A stretch of DNA of 64,000 nt from contig JAAELR010000260.1 of assembly GCA_024226455.1 (NCBI GenBank), positions 1-64,000 on the forward strand. The letters are read 5' to 3'. How positions within the stretch are numbered: the stretch's first letter is position 1; every line of letters starts with the position of its first letter. The stretch comes from Paracoccaceae bacterium (lineage in GTDB: Bacteria > Pseudomonadota > Alphaproteobacteria > Rhodobacterales > Rhodobacteraceae). This document shows positions 1 through 8,880 of the stretch, one piece after another. The translations under genes and the position numbers were made by a program. Under the pieces are notes generated by a model that was given only the letters and a program-made list of their open reading frames with translations, was not told where the DNA came from and did no database searches.

Positions 1-2
1 AA

Positions 3-44
3 AAAGAGTTTGCCGATGAAACGCCATTCAGCCGCCTGGGATGA
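3..44 (+). CDS. possible C-terminal end of an upstream gene (partial)
   Basis: In the third forward frame the window opens with an uninterrupted stretch encoding KEFADETPFSRLG followed by TGA at 42-44. The residue mix looks protein-like, and the gene would converge on the trans-sulfuration gene that ends at 132. Fourteen codons are too few to identify a family, so this may equally be non-coding. Confidence 0.25.
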   Translation, partial: KEFADETPFSRLG

Positions 45-131
45 CGGCTATCTCGAAAGGGTTATCATGCCGTAACGTTCAGTCGATTGCCCTGGTACCG
101 CATCCCAGCAGATGCCGACCGTCCACCATGC

Positions 132-1316
132 CTAACCCATGGCCGACGCCACGGCGGTGGCGAACTCCTCGATCAGTGTGCCGCTCTCCTCGACCCCGAC
201 CGAGACGCGGAAAAAGCCTTCGCTCATGCCCAGTTCAGCCCGGCGCTCGGACGTCAAAGCCCGGTGCGAAGAGGTGGCGGGATGCGACAGGATGGTGCCA
301 ATATCGCCCAGCGTCGGCGCAAAGGGGATCTGTCCTGCCGCCTTGACCAGCCGGTTTGCCGCTGCCCGCCCCCCATCGATCTCGAAGCTGACCATGTTGC
401 CGCCGCGCGCGCCTAGCAGAGCCACGGCGCGGTTGTGGTCGGGGTGGTCTGGTCGGGTCGGGTACAGAACGCGGCGAACCCCCGGCATTTCGGCAAGGGC
501 ATCGGCCAGCGCACCGGCATTCGCCTCGGCCCGGTCATAGCGCAGTTCGAACGAGTACAGCCCGCGCTCGGCCAGCCAGCAATCGAACGGGCTGGGCGTC
601 AGGCCCAGCGTCACGGCGGTACCCAGCATGGCGGCGCGGTGATCCGGCTCGCGGGCCGAGACATAGCCCAGCGTCGCATCGGAATGCCCGGCCAGCAGCT
701 TGGTCACCGAATGCAGCACGATATCGGCGCCGTGATCGTAGGGCTGAAAGCCACGCGGCGTGGTGAAGGTGTTGTCGATGGCCAGCAGGATGCCGCGTTC
801 GCGGCAGATCGCAGCGATACCGGCCACGTCCGACACCCGCAGCGTGGGGTTCGACACCACCTCCAGCAGCACGACTCTGGTATTCGGGCGGATCGCCGCT
901 GCAAAGCTGGCCGCATCCGTGGGGTCGGCCAGTCCGGTCTCGACCCCTAAACGTGGCAACTCTTCTGCCATCATCCGCATCGAGCGGCCATAGAGCTGGT
1001 TGCCGCCCACCACATGATCGCCACTTTTCAGCAGCGCCATCGCCATCGCGGTGATCGCCGCCATGCCGCTGCCGGTGATGAAACCGCCCCCGGTGCCCTC
1101 CATCGCGTCGATCTTAGTCGCCAGTACGTCGGCGTTGGGATGTGCCTCACGGGCATAGGAATAGCCCGGCGCAGCGCCCTCATAGATCTGGTCCAGCGCG
1201 TCGGGGCTGGCAGAGGCATAGACAACCGACGCCTGCAGCGGTGTCACCACCGGGCGGCTGGAACTAACCGGCCAGGCCGTGCGTCGCACCAGGGTTTTAC
1301 CTGTTTTATCCGTCAT
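132..1316 (-). CDS. Cys/Met metabolism PLP-dependent enzyme (trans-sulfuration family)
   Basis: A 394-aa fold-type I PLP enzyme of the cystathionine gamma-synthase/beta-lyase/O-acylhomoserine sulfhydrylase family. Visible landmarks are the YSYAREAHPN substrate loop near residue 52, the glycine-rich cofactor region around 80-84, the cofactor aspartate in AIDNTF (D181) and the Schiff-base lysine in SVTKLLAGHSD (K206). The start codon directly follows the stop of the carbonic anhydrase gene, so it is the last gene of the yicC-gmk-CA unit. Family members differ in substrate (O-acylhomoserine, cystathionine, methionine), and the sequence alone does not let me choose. Length is normal and the fold is intact. 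Confidence 0.85.
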   Translation of the reverse strand: MTDKTGKTLVRRTAWPVSSSRPVVTPLQASVVYASASPDALDQIYEGAAPGYSYAREAHPNADVLATKIDAMEGTGGGFITGSGMAAITAMAMALLKSGDHVVGGNQLYGRSMRMMAEELPRLGVETGLADPTDAASFAAAIRPNTRVVLLEVVSNPTLRVSDVAGIAAICRERGILLAIDNTFTTPRGFQPYDHGADIVLHSVTKLLAGHSDATLGYVSAREPDHRAAMLGTAVTLGLTPSPFDCWLAERGLYSFELRYDRAEANAGALADALAEMPGVRRVLYPTRPDHPDHNRAVALLGARGGNMVSFEIDGGRAAANRLVKAAGQIPFAPTLGDIGTILSHPATSSHRALTSERRAELGMSEGFFRVSVGVEESGTLIEEFATAVASAMG

Positions 1317-1847
1317 TTACTCGATAACCCTCAAGTCACTTCGGAACGCCCGCGCCCGTTCCTGGTAATGTCGAGCAGATGCAAGCAGCCCGGCCGCCGC
1401 GGCCTCGTCCAGCATCCGCACCACCTTGCCCGGCGCGCCCATCACCAGCGCGCCAGGCGGGATCTCCTTGCCCTCGGTGACCAGCGCCCCGGCACCGATC
1501 AGCGCGCCGGCACCGATCCTGGCACCGTTCAGTACCGTGGCGCCCATGCCGATCAGCGCCCCTTCGCCGATTGTGCAGCCATGCAGGATCGCCTTGTGGC
1601 CGACGGTGCAGTTGGCGCCTACGGTCAGCGGATAGCCCGGATCGGTATGCAGAACGCAGTTTTCCTGGATATTGCTGCCCGCCCCCAGCACGATCGGCTC
1701 TGTATCGCCGCGCAGGCATGCGCCGAACCAGACCGAACCACCGGTCCCGATGCTGACCTCGCCGATCACGCTGGCGCTTGGCGCGACCCAGAAATCGCCG
1801 TCTTCCGGCGTCACGGGCTGAACTTCGCCCAGGGCATAGAGTGTCAT
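1317..1847 (-). CDS. gamma-class carbonic anhydrase family protein (left-handed beta-helix)
   Basis: A 176-aa hexapeptide-repeat protein of the CaiE/PaaY/YrdA group. The three histidines that bind metal in gamma carbonic anhydrases are present: H67 in VLHTD, and H84 and H89 in GHKAILHG. Repeated [IV]GxGA-type turns (for example [12 protein letters not shown]) run through residues 25-145 and indicate a trimeric beta-helix. It overlaps the gmk stop codon by 4 bp and abuts the trans-sulfuration gene, so translation is probably coupled. Actual CO2 hydration is unproven, because many close relatives lack measurable activity. Confidence 0.85.
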   Translation of the reverse strand: MTLYALGEVQPVTPEDGDFWVAPSASVIGEVSIGTGGSVWFGACLRGDTEPIVLGAGSNIQENCVLHTDPGYPLTVGANCTVGHKAILHGCTIGEGALIGMGATVLNGARIGAGALIGAGALVTEGKEIPPGALVMGAPGKVVRMLDEAAAAGLLASARHYQERARAFRSDLRVIE

Positions 1848-2494
1848 TGCATGTCTCCGAATTCCGCGTTCAGGCCGCGCACGAACTCCCCCAGCGCAGA
1901 TTGGCGCGCCCGTTTCAGCCGTTCGGCGCCCAGAATCGTGCGCAATTCCGCCGCCGCCCTGTCCTTGTCACTGTTGATCAGCACATAGTCGTATTCCGCC
2001 CAATGGCTGATCTCTGCCTGCGATTTCTGCATCCGCCCGGCGATCACCTGATCGCTGTCCTGGGCCCTTGCGCGCAGGCGGCTCTCCAACTCGGTGATCG
2101 AGGGCGGCAGCACAAAAATCGACACCACGTCCTGCCCCAGGCTCGATTGCCGGATCTGCTGACCGCCCTGCCAGTCGATGTCGAACAACACGTCGCGACC
2201 CTGCGATATCGCATCCTCCACCGGCCCCTTGGGCGAGCCATAGAGATTATCGAACACCTCGGCGTGCTCCAGCATCTCGCCCTTGCCAACCATGGCCTCG
2301 AACTCTGCGCGCGAGCGGAACCAGTACTCGCGACCGTCCTCTTCGCCCGGGCGCGGCGCGCGGGTGGTGGCCGAGACCGAAAAGGCGATGCTTGGGTCCC
2401 AGTCCCGAATCGCGTGGGCCAAGGTCGACTTGCCCGCGCCCGAAGGTGAGGAAAGGATGATCAGGATCCCGCGTCTGGCGGCCTCGGTGGCCAT
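1844..2494 (-). CDS. gmk: guanylate kinase
   Basis: Guanylate kinase (216 aa) phosphorylates GMP to GDP with ATP in the cytoplasm. The P-loop [10 protein letters not shown] lies at residues 15-24. The GMP-binding stretch follows ([15 protein letters not shown], then [14 protein letters not shown]), and [10 protein letters not shown] matches the family. Length is typical. The gene begins 4 bp after yicC ends, a frequent pairing in proteobacteria, and ends in a 4-bp overlap with the carbonic anhydrase gene. Confidence 0.96.
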   Translation of the reverse strand: MATEAARRGILIILSSPSGAGKSTLAHAIRDWDPSIAFSVSATTRAPRPGEEDGREYWFRSRAEFEAMVGKGEMLEHAEVFDNLYGSPKGPVEDAISQGRDVLFDIDWQGGQQIRQSSLGQDVVSIFVLPPSITELESRLRARAQDSDQVIAGRMQKSQAEISHWAEYDYVLINSDKDRAAAELRTILGAERLKRARQSALGEFVRGLNAEFGDMQ

Positions 2495-2498
2495 GGCG

Positions 2499-3386
2499 TC
2501 ACTCCACGTTCTGCACCTGCTCGCGCATTTGATCTATGGTTGCCTTTAGGTCAAGACCGACGCGAGTCAGGTCCGGCGATTGCGACTTTGAACACAGCGT
2601 GTTGGCCTCACGGTTGAACTCCTGCGCCAGGAAATCCAGCTTGCGCCCCACCGCGTCCCGGGAGGCAAGCAGATCGCGTGCCGCCTGGACATGGGCCTGC
2701 AGGCGGTCGATCTCTTCGGTCACGTCCGTCTTCACCGCGATCATCGCCAGTTCCTGCGCCACGCGGGCCTCGTCGGCGCCCTCGGCATTGTCGAGCACGC
2801 GGGCCAGGTTTTCGCGCAGCCGCGCCGCGGTCTGGTCCTTGCGCGCCTCGGCCAAATCCGCGGCCTCGGCTGTCAGCGCGGCGATCCGGTCAAGCTGGCC
2901 GGTGATCACCTGCCCCAGCGCCCGCCCCTCGGCCTGCCGCATCGCATCGAAGGCAGTTGTCAGTTCCGGCAGATCGACGGTCAGCGCGGCGAGCAGCGGA
3001 GCGGTGTCCTCATCGGGGCTTTCGCTGGTCAGCACACCGCGCAAGCCAAGGATGTCGGCGGCACTGGGCCGCGCCAGCGTCAGGCCGGCGGCGGCGGCGG
3101 CGTCGATCCCGGCCATCTGCGTCAGCGCCCGCGCCAGCGCATCCTCGTCCAGCCGCTCGGCGCCGCCCGCGGCATCCCTGACCAGCTTCAGCGAGGCCGA
3201 AACATTGCCGCGTGCGACGGCCTTGCCCAGCACGCCTCGCACCGCCTGATCCAGCCCGTCGATCCAGTCGGGCAGCCGCAATCGGATATCCAGCCCCCGC
3301 GCATTGACCGACCGCGCCTCCCAAACCCAGCAGAACCCCAGCGCCTCGCCACGAATCGTGGCGAAACCTGTCATAGATTTAACCAT
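2499..3386 (-). CDS. YicC/YloC family endoribonuclease-like protein
   Basis: A 295-aa YicC-family protein. I chose the ATG at 3386 because the conserved family N-terminus MVKSMTGFA starts there; the frame is open 54 bp further upstream but unconserved. The YicC N-terminal domain covers roughly residues 1-155 and the DUF1732 domain the C-terminal part, with [29 protein letters not shown] and the terminal [15 protein letters not shown] region. E. coli YicC is reported as an endoribonuclease affecting small RNAs; transfer of that role here is by homology. First gene of the yicC-gmk operon. A TTAACCAT motif overlaps its start codon. Confidence 0.9.
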   Translation of the reverse strand: MVKSMTGFATIRGEALGFCWVWEARSVNARGLDIRLRLPDWIDGLDQAVRGVLGKAVARGNVSASLKLVRDAAGGAERLDEDALARALTQMAGIDAAAAAGLTLARPSAADILGLRGVLTSESPDEDTAPLLAALTVDLPELTTAFDAMRQAEGRALGQVITGQLDRIAALTAEAADLAEARKDQTAARLRENLARVLDNAEGADEARVAQELAMIAVKTDVTEEIDRLQAHVQAARDLLASRDAVGRKLDFLAQEFNREANTLCSKSQSPDLTRVGLDLKATIDQMREQVQNVE

Positions 3387-3477
3387 TGGAATTAACCATT
3401 TAGTGTTTTTTAACCCCCTTGAACCGTCAATCTGTGCCAAATTAAGGCAAGAGTAAGGATTCTAACCATAAGGTTAA
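3379..3477 (+). promoter_or_regulatory. cluster of CtrA-type boxes with a GANTC site upstream of the PAS_5 gene
   Basis: TTAACCAT occurs at 3379-3386 and again at 3392-3399, TTAACC at 3410-3415, and TAAC-N7-TTAA at 3463-3477, one mismatch from the CtrA consensus TTAA-N7-TTAA. A GATTC (a CcrM GANTC site) sits at 3458-3462, touching the last box. The region lies between the divergent yicC and PAS_5 starts, so either or both genes could be controlled. Binding is inferred from motif similarity only. Confidence 0.4.
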
Positions 3478-3531
3478 TAGACGGGGCATCGTGCCGCTTG
3501 CAACGCATGATGATCCGAGAGGGGTACAGTA

Positions 3532-4230
3532 ATGGAGACCGTTCATGGTTTCGAAGGAAATGTGGTGTCGTTTACCGCTCGGGCCGCAACGATGAGTTTT
3601 CCGGCAATTTCCCAGGTCGACGCCTATTGGGAGGGGTTGCGCGACGGGCGGCTGATGCCGGAACGGGCAGAGGTCGACCCGCGCGGACTGGAAAGTGCGC
3701 TGGAATTCGCATTCATGATGGAGCGCGTGGCGCCCGGCGTGGCGCGGATCCGCGTCGCCGGCATGCATCTCAGCGATCTTTTGGGCATGGAGGTGCGCGG
3801 CATGCCGATCACCGCGTTCTTTGAGCCGAAATCGCGGGCCCGGGTGGCCGAGACCATCGACCGTGTGACCGATGGCGCGCAGGTCGCGGATCTGCGGCTT
3901 TCCAGCCGCGGCGGCATCGGCCGTCCGCCTCTGACGGCCCGGATCATTCTTGCGCCGCTGGGCAATGGCGGCACCGGGTATCCGCGCATGCTGGGTGCGC
4001 TGCAAAGCCTTGGCAGCGTCGGCCGCGCCCCGCGCCGCTTTGCGATCGACCAGATCAACATGCGCCGCATCATCGCCGCCGCGGGGGCCTATGAAATGCC
4101 CAGCGACCCCAGGCAGCCCATGCGCGAACTGGCCGAAGAGCCCGCCACATTCCGGCATGCCGTAGCGAAGGAGCCCAAGGCGAAACAGAAAAAAACGCCT
4201 TTCCTGCATCTGGTTAAAACGGACAGTTAA
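3532..4230 (+). CDS. PAS domain-containing protein (PAS_5 type)
   Basis: A 232-aa cytoplasmic protein resembling the alphaproteobacterial PAS_5 family: the YWEGLRDGRLMPERAEVDPR opening (from about residue 29), then a single PAS fold over about 45-155 including RIRVAGMHLSDLLGMEVRGM and FFEPKSRARV. No kinase, cyclase or HTH domain is attached. Relatives such as Caulobacter MopJ link stress or cell-cycle signals to regulators; whether this one does so is unknown. The start has an AGAGGGGT Shine-Dalgarno about 10 bp upstream. It is monocistronic, and the upstream CtrA-like boxes suggest control by the cell-cycle regulator encoded at 31.8 kb. Confidence 0.8.
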   Translation: METVHGFEGNVVSFTARAATMSFPAISQVDAYWEGLRDGRLMPERAEVDPRGLESALEFAFMMERVAPGVARIRVAGMHLSDLLGMEVRGMPITAFFEPKSRARVAETIDRVTDGAQVADLRLSSRGGIGRPPLTARIILAPLGNGGTGYPRMLGALQSLGSVGRAPRRFAIDQINMRRIIAAAGAYEMPSDPRQPMRELAEEPATFRHAVAKEPKAKQKKTPFLHLVKTDS

Positions 4231-4270
4231 GGCACCAAAAGTGCAAACCACGCGTTAATCTTCCGGTAAT

Positions 4271-4286
4271 TGCTTCACGTGGAACA
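4271..4286. other. parS-like site (candidate ParB binding sequence)
   Basis: The 16-mer TGCTTCACGTGGAACA differs at one position (C for T at base 3) from the degenerate bacterial parS pattern TGTTNCACGTGNAACA, and contains its CACGTG core. It lies in the non-coding gap between two convergent genes, where a centromere-like site would not disturb transcription. Functional parS sites usually cluster near oriC, and no parAB or other origin-proximal gene is visible here, so this is a candidate only. Confidence 0.4.
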
Positions 4287-4292
4287 ATTTTG

Positions 4293-4320
4293 CAACGCCC
4301 GGCCCGAAAACCGGGCGTTG
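4293..4320. terminator. bidirectional hairpin terminator between convergent genes
   Basis: CAACGCCCGG (4293-4302) and CCGGGCGTTG (4311-4320) form a perfect 10-bp stem with an 8-nt loop. It lies between the ends of the PAS_5 gene (plus) and the DAHP synthase gene (minus). U-tracts are weak on both sides, so termination efficiency is uncertain. Confidence 0.6.
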
Positions 4321-4339
4321 CCGATTTCGTGCTTGCGCG

Positions 4340-5707
4340 TCAGGACGCAGCCGCTTGCCGGGTCTGACGCAGGCCGATCAGTTCTTCGGCCACCAGGAAG
4401 GCCAGCTCCAGCGACTGGCTGGCATTCAGCCGCGGGTCGCAAGCGGTGTGATAGCGATCTGAAAGATCCTCGTCGGACACAGCCCGCACGCCGCCGGTGC
4501 ATTCGGTCACATCCTTGCCGGTCATCTCGAAATGCACGCCGCCCGGCACCGTGCCCTCGGCCTTGTGGATGGCGAAAAACTCCTGCACCTCGCGCAGCAC
4601 CGAATCGAAAGGCCGGGTCTTGTAGCCGGATGACGACTTGATGGTGTTGCCATGCATCGGGTCGCTGGACCAGACCACGCTGGCGCCCTCTTCCTGCACC
4701 GCCTTGACCAGCCGCGGCAGATGTTCGGCCACCGATCCGGCACCGAACCGTGTGATCAGCGTCAGCCGTCCGGGCTCGTTTTCAGGGTTCAACGCCGCCA
4801 TCAGCGCCTTGAGATGGCCGGATGTCATGGAGGGTCCGCATTTCAGACCGATCGGGTTCTGCACGCCGCGGCAGAACTCGACATGGGCGCCGTCGGGTTG
4901 CCGCGTGCGGTCGCCGATCCAGATCATGTGGCCAGATCCGGCGATGGTGTTGCCAAGCGTGGCATCGACCCGGGTCAACGCCTCTTCGTATTCCAACAGC
5001 AGCGCCTCGTGGCTGGTGTAGAAATCCACCGTCGCCAGGTCATGGCTGCGCTCACTGGTCACCCCGGCCGCGGACATGAAATCAAGCGCGTCGGTCAGTC
5101 GGTCGGCGATGTCGCGATAGCGCGTGGCGTCATCGCGGTTGGTGAAACCCAGTGTCCACTGGTGCACCCGGTGAATATCGGCAAAGCCGCCGGTCGAATA
5201 GGCGCGCAGCAGGTTCAGCGAGGCCGCGGCCTGGGTATAGCCCTGCAGCATGCGCTGCGGGTCGGGCACCCGCGCGGTCTCGGTGAAATCGAAGCCGTTG
5301 ACGATGTCGCCGCGATAGCTGGGCAGTTCGACACCCTCGATGGTTTCGGTCGGCGCACTGCGCGGCTTGGCCATCTGCCCGGCCATGCGCCCGACCTTGA
5401 TCACCGGCACCTTGGCGCCGAAGGTCAGCACCATGGCCATCTGCAGCAGCACCTTGAAAGTGTCGCGGATACTGTCGGCAGAGAATTCCGCAAAGCTCTC
5501 GGCACAATCGCCGCCCTGCAGCAGGAACGCCTCGCCGCGGCTGACCGCGCCCAGCTTGCGCTTGAAATTGCGCACCTCGCCGGCAAAGACGAGCGGCGGA
5601 TAGCTGGCAAGCCGAGCCTCAACGGCGTTCAGCTTGGCTTCATCCGAATAAACGGGCATCTGGATTCTCGGCTTGCTGCGCCATCCAGACTTGTCCCAGG
5701 TGCTCAT
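4340..5707 (-). CDS. class II 3-deoxy-7-phosphoheptulonate (DAHP) synthase
   Basis: A 455-aa plant-like (class II) DAHP synthase, which condenses phosphoenolpyruvate and erythrose 4-phosphate in the first step of the shikimate pathway. Metal-site landmarks are present: the cysteine of QGGDCAESF (C68), the histidine of SDPMHGNT, the glutamate of VHFEMTG and the aspartate of TACDPRLN. Length matches the family (about 450-470 aa). Two further shikimate genes, aroB and aroK, lie at 58.4-60.0 kb, so the pathway is dispersed. It is transcribed divergently from the GlxA-type regulator, with 188 bp between the starts and no obvious leader peptide. Confidence 0.95.
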   Translation of the reverse strand: MSTWDKSGWRSKPRIQMPVYSDEAKLNAVEARLASYPPLVFAGEVRNFKRKLGAVSRGEAFLLQGGDCAESFAEFSADSIRDTFKVLLQMAMVLTFGAKVPVIKVGRMAGQMAKPRSAPTETIEGVELPSYRGDIVNGFDFTETARVPDPQRMLQGYTQAAASLNLLRAYSTGGFADIHRVHQWTLGFTNRDDATRYRDIADRLTDALDFMSAAGVTSERSHDLATVDFYTSHEALLLEYEEALTRVDATLGNTIAGSGHMIWIGDRTRQPDGAHVEFCRGVQNPIGLKCGPSMTSGHLKALMAALNPENEPGRLTLITRFGAGSVAEHLPRLVKAVQEEGASVVWSSDPMHGNTIKSSSGYKTRPFDSVLREVQEFFAIHKAEGTVPGGVHFEMTGKDVTECTGGVRAVSDEDLSDRYHTACDPRLNASQSLELAFLVAEELIGLRQTRQAAAS

Positions 5708-5895
5708 TGTCTTTGCTCCGGTTGTTATGTGTAAAACGAAACCCGGTTATAGGGAGCCCAAAAGCCTTCGCCAACCGCGAATTCCACGCTTTCATCGGGT
5801 AACCTGCGCAATCGGTGCAGTTTTGATCGCCACCTCTCTTGATCGCCGGATATAAACCTGTATCGCTCAGAGTACCGGAGCAGGGAAATAGCCAC

Positions 5896-6900
5896 ATGCA
5901 TATGGCACGTCAGATGGTCGAGGTGGCCGATAACGGGCGCAAGCCGCGCCGGATGGTTTTCGTGCTGCTCAACAATTTCTCGCTGCTCAGTTTCTCGGGC
6001 GCGTTGGAAAGCCTGCGCATTGCAAACCGAATGGCGGGAAAAGAGCTGTATGGCTGGTTGCTGGTCGGCGAAGGCGGCGAGGAAATGCGCTGTTCCGCCG
6101 GTCCCTGGTTCCGGCTGGACAGTGACCTGGCAGAGCTGTCGCGTGACGACACGGTGCTGGTCTGTGGCGGCATCGACGTTCAGGCGGCGACGTCCAAGAA
6201 GATGCTGAACTGGCTGCGCCGCGAGGCCCGGCGCGGCGCCACCCTCGGCGGGCTCTGCACCGCGGGGTATACGCTGGCCAAGGCCGGGCTGCTCGACGGC
6301 AAGAAGGCCACCATTCACTGGGAGAATCAGGACAGTTTCGTCGAGGAGTTCGACGAGGTGGAACTGACCAAATCGGTCTTTGTGGTGGACGGCAACCGGG
6401 TTACCACGGCTGGCGGCACCGCCTCTATCGACCTGATGCTGAAGATCATCGCCGACGATTATGGCGAGGACCTGGCCAACGCTGTGGCAGACCAGCTGAT
6501 CTATACCTCGATCCGTACCGATCAGGACACCCAGCGCCTTTCAGTGCCCACCCGCATCGGCGTGCGCCACCCCAAGCTGAGCCAGGTGATCCAGATGATG
6601 GAACAGAACATCGAGGAACCGGTCAGCCCCTCGATCCTGGCCCGCGACGTGGGCATGTCGACCCGGCAGCTGGAACGCCTGTTCCGGCGCTACCTGAACC
6701 GCTCGCCCAAACGCTATTACATGGAGCTGCGCCTGCAAAAGGCGCGCAACCTGCTGATGCAGACCGATATGAGCGTGATCAACGTGGCCCTTGCCTGCGG
6801 CTTTGCCTCTCCGTCGCATTTCTCCAAATGCTACCGGGCGCATTATGACACCACGCCCTACCGCGAGCGCGGCAGTCAGGCGGCGCGGGTGTCCCTCTGA
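5896..6900 (+). CDS. GlxA-family transcriptional regulator (DJ-1/PfpI + AraC HTH)
   Basis: A 334-aa regulator with an N-terminal DJ-1/PfpI-like domain (about residues 17-185, starting RRMVFVLLNNFSLLSFSGAL and including GLCTAGYTLAKAGLL) and a C-terminal AraC/XylS double helix-turn-helix (about 225-325, with DVGMSTRQLERLFRRYLNRS and VALACGFASPSHFSKCYR). I chose the ATG at 5896, preceded by CAGGGA, over a weak upstream start. Family members such as GbdR and ArgR sense small amines, amino acids or betaines. The substrate here is not deducible, and the neighbours (DAHP synthase, rhodanese-HigA fusion) give no clue. Confidence 0.88.
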   Translation: MHMARQMVEVADNGRKPRRMVFVLLNNFSLLSFSGALESLRIANRMAGKELYGWLLVGEGGEEMRCSAGPWFRLDSDLAELSRDDTVLVCGGIDVQAATSKKMLNWLRREARRGATLGGLCTAGYTLAKAGLLDGKKATIHWENQDSFVEEFDEVELTKSVFVVDGNRVTTAGGTASIDLMLKIIADDYGEDLANAVADQLIYTSIRTDQDTQRLSVPTRIGVRHPKLSQVIQMMEQNIEEPVSPSILARDVGMSTRQLERLFRRYLNRSPKRYYMELRLQKARNLLMQTDMSVINVALACGFASPSHFSKCYRAHYDTTPYRERGSQAARVSL

Positions 6901-6922
6901 GCGCAACAAAAGGAAGACACGG

Positions 6923-7582
6923 ATGTCCGACAAGCCTCAGATCGCCGTTCAGGCAGCGAATGTGCGCCAGATCCGCGATTGGCTGGACCGCAACGAGATC
7001 GTGCTGGTCGACGTGCGCGAAACCTCCGAATACGAGCAGGAACATATCGCCGGCGCACTGCTGCTGCCGCTTTCCAGTTTCGACCCAGAGGTGTTTCCGT
7101 CGATCCCCGGCAAGAAACTGGTGCTGCATTGCGCGGTCGGCAAACGATCCGAGGCTGCCGGAAAGATGCTGCTAAAACAGGGCCACGAGAAGGTCGTGCA
7201 CATGACCGGCGGCATCGAGGCGTGGAAATCGGCGGGATATCCGACCGAATTCCAGATCCTGCCGCCGAACGAGCAAGCCGCCAAACCGGTGTTCCTGTGC
7301 CCGCCCCCGGGCAAGGTGCTGAAAGAGGAATATCTCGACCCGCTGGGCATCGCGCCAAAGGATCTGGCAAAAGCGGTCGGCGTGCTCGAAGGCCGTATCG
7401 CCGATGTTCTGGCAGGCGAATCATCGATCGGGGTAGAGCTGACCCTGCGGCTGGCGCGGTATTTCTCCACCGCGGCGGATTTCTGGGTGCAGCTGCAACT
7501 GGAACACGATCTGGAGCGCGCGCGCCACTCGCTGGGCGAGGATATCCGCAAGGGCATCACCCCGCGCACATCCACCCTCTAG
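6923..7582 (+). CDS. rhodanese domain fused to HigA-type antitoxin HTH
   Basis: A 219-aa two-domain protein. Residues 9-108 are a rhodanese (VLVDVRETSEYEQEHIAGAL; active loop CAVGKR with C70, then HMTGGIEAWKSAGYPTE). Residues 126-200 match the HigA/VapI XRE antitoxin core: PPPGKVLKEEYLDPLGIAPK, LAKAVGV, LRLARYFSTAADFWVQLQ. The catalytic cysteine is kept, so sulfur transfer or sulfide/persulfide sensing is possible. No HigB/RelE toxin gene adjoins it. It starts 22 bp after the GlxA-type regulator with an AAGGAAG Shine-Dalgarno, so the two may be cotranscribed. A redox- or sulfur-responsive DNA-binding role is my inference. Confidence 0.85.
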   Translation: MSDKPQIAVQAANVRQIRDWLDRNEIVLVDVRETSEYEQEHIAGALLLPLSSFDPEVFPSIPGKKLVLHCAVGKRSEAAGKMLLKQGHEKVVHMTGGIEAWKSAGYPTEFQILPPNEQAAKPVFLCPPPGKVLKEEYLDPLGIAPKDLAKAVGVLEGRIADVLAGESSIGVELTLRLARYFSTAADFWVQLQLEHDLERARHSLGEDIRKGITPRTSTL

Positions 7583-7659
7583 CCGCGTATTTGGGCAGTG
7601 TCATGGGCGGTGTCACGTAACCGCTCGCAATCCCCCTGCCCCGCTGATACGCGGATGTG

Positions 7660-8871
7660 ATGAATTTCACCCAAAAAAAACACCTTGGCCAGCCGGAATT
7701 CATTGCGCTGATCGGCATGCTGTTCGCCACAGTGGCGTTTTCCATCGACGCCATGCTGCCAGCGATGAGCGACATCGCCGAAGAACTGACCCCCGACGCC
7801 CCGAATCGCGCCACCCTGATCATCACCAGCTTCGTGCTGGGCATGGGGCTTGGTACGCTGGTCACCGGACCGCTCAGCGACGCTTTCGGGCGCAAGAAGG
7901 TGATATTGGCCGGCGCCGTGGTTTATTCACTGGGCGCGGCGCTGGCCTGGGCCGCCCAGTCGCTGGAACTGGTGTTGGCCGCGCGCGTACTGCAGGGGCT
8001 GGGGGCGGCTGGCCCGCGGGTGGCGGCGCTGGCCATCGTGCGCGACCTCTACGCCGGTCGTCAGATGGCACGGGTGATGTCGTTCGCGATGATTGTCTTC
8101 ACCCTGGTCCCGGCCGCGGCGCCGCTGGTTGGATCCTGGATCATCTGGCTTTCCGACTGGCGCAGCATCTTCATCGCCTTCGTGGTGTTCGCTTTGTGCT
8201 GCAACGGCTGGCTGGCCCTGCGCCAGCCAGAGACGCTGGCCCCCGACCGCCGCCGCCGCTTTTCCATGCGCAAGATCCGCGCCGGCATCGTCGAGGTGAT
8301 GGCCATCCACCGGGTTTCGCTATCGATCTTCGCGCTCGGCTTTGTCTTTGCCATCCTGTTCTCGACCATTTCCACCGTGCAGCAGATATTCGAGCAAAGC
8401 TTTGACCGGGCGGACGAATTTCCCTACTGGTTCGGCGCCGTCGCGCTGCTCAGCGGGCTTGCCAGCCTGCTGAACGCGCATCTGGTGATGCGGCTGGGCA
8501 TGCGCCGGGTAATCGTGCTGACGCTGGTGGTCGAGACGGCGATTTCGGTCGCTCTCAGCTTTGCCATCCTGGTCGGCGCCCTGACCGGACCCGTGTATTT
8601 CGCCGCTTTCGTGCTCTGGATGGTCTCTGTCTTCTTTGTCGCTGGGCTGACCATCGGCAACCTGAACGCGCTGGGGATGGAGCCGCTGGGCCATCTCGCG
8701 GGCCTCGGCGCTTCGATCGTCGGCTCTGTCTCTACCATTGTCGCGGTTATCATCGCCCTACCTATCGGTTTTGCCTTTGACGGCACGCCACTGCCGCTAG
8801 CCATCGGCACCGCGGTCTGTTCGATCTGCTCACTTTTTTTGATCTGTGTGATGGGATCCGAAGATCCCTGA
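7660..8871 (+). CDS. Bcr/CflA-type MFS multidrug transporter
   Basis: An inner-membrane major facilitator protein of about 403 aa with twelve hydrophobic segments and the motif-A loop GPLSDAFGRKKVILAG after TM2. The DHA1 Bcr/CflA subfamily is suggested by FSIDAMLPAMSDIAEEL in TM1 and by the RVLQGLGAAGPRVAALAIVR region of TM4. Probably a proton-driven drug or metabolite exporter; the substrate is unknown. A GTG at 7657 precedes the ATG at 7660 directly, and either could be used. Convergent with the secreted protein gene that ends at 8881. Confidence 0.9.
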   Translation: MNFTQKKHLGQPEFIALIGMLFATVAFSIDAMLPAMSDIAEELTPDAPNRATLIITSFVLGMGLGTLVTGPLSDAFGRKKVILAGAVVYSLGAALAWAAQSLELVLAARVLQGLGAAGPRVAALAIVRDLYAGRQMARVMSFAMIVFTLVPAAAPLVGSWIIWLSDWRSIFIAFVVFALCCNGWLALRQPETLAPDRRRRFSMRKIRAGIVEVMAIHRVSLSIFALGFVFAILFSTISTVQQIFEQSFDRADEFPYWFGAVALLSGLASLLNAHLVMRLGMRRVIVLTLVVETAISVALSFAILVGALTGPVYFAAFVLWMVSVFFVAGLTIGNLNALGMEPLGHLAGLGASIVGSVSTIVAVIIALPIGFAFDGTPLPLAIGTAVCSICSLFLICVMGSEDP

Positions 8872-8880
8872 TGCTTAGCG

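Noticed and set aside
1-131. SAM-type riboswitch near the trans-sulfuration gene
   Set aside because: That gene starts directly after the carbonic anhydrase stop, so there is no leader. The first 131 bp lie downstream of it and show no aptamer-like fold.
4205-4270. Further TTAA-containing sequences after the PAS_5 gene as CtrA boxes
   Set aside because: Spacing is N9, or one half-site mismatches, and they lie downstream of a gene between convergent ends where no promoter is expected.
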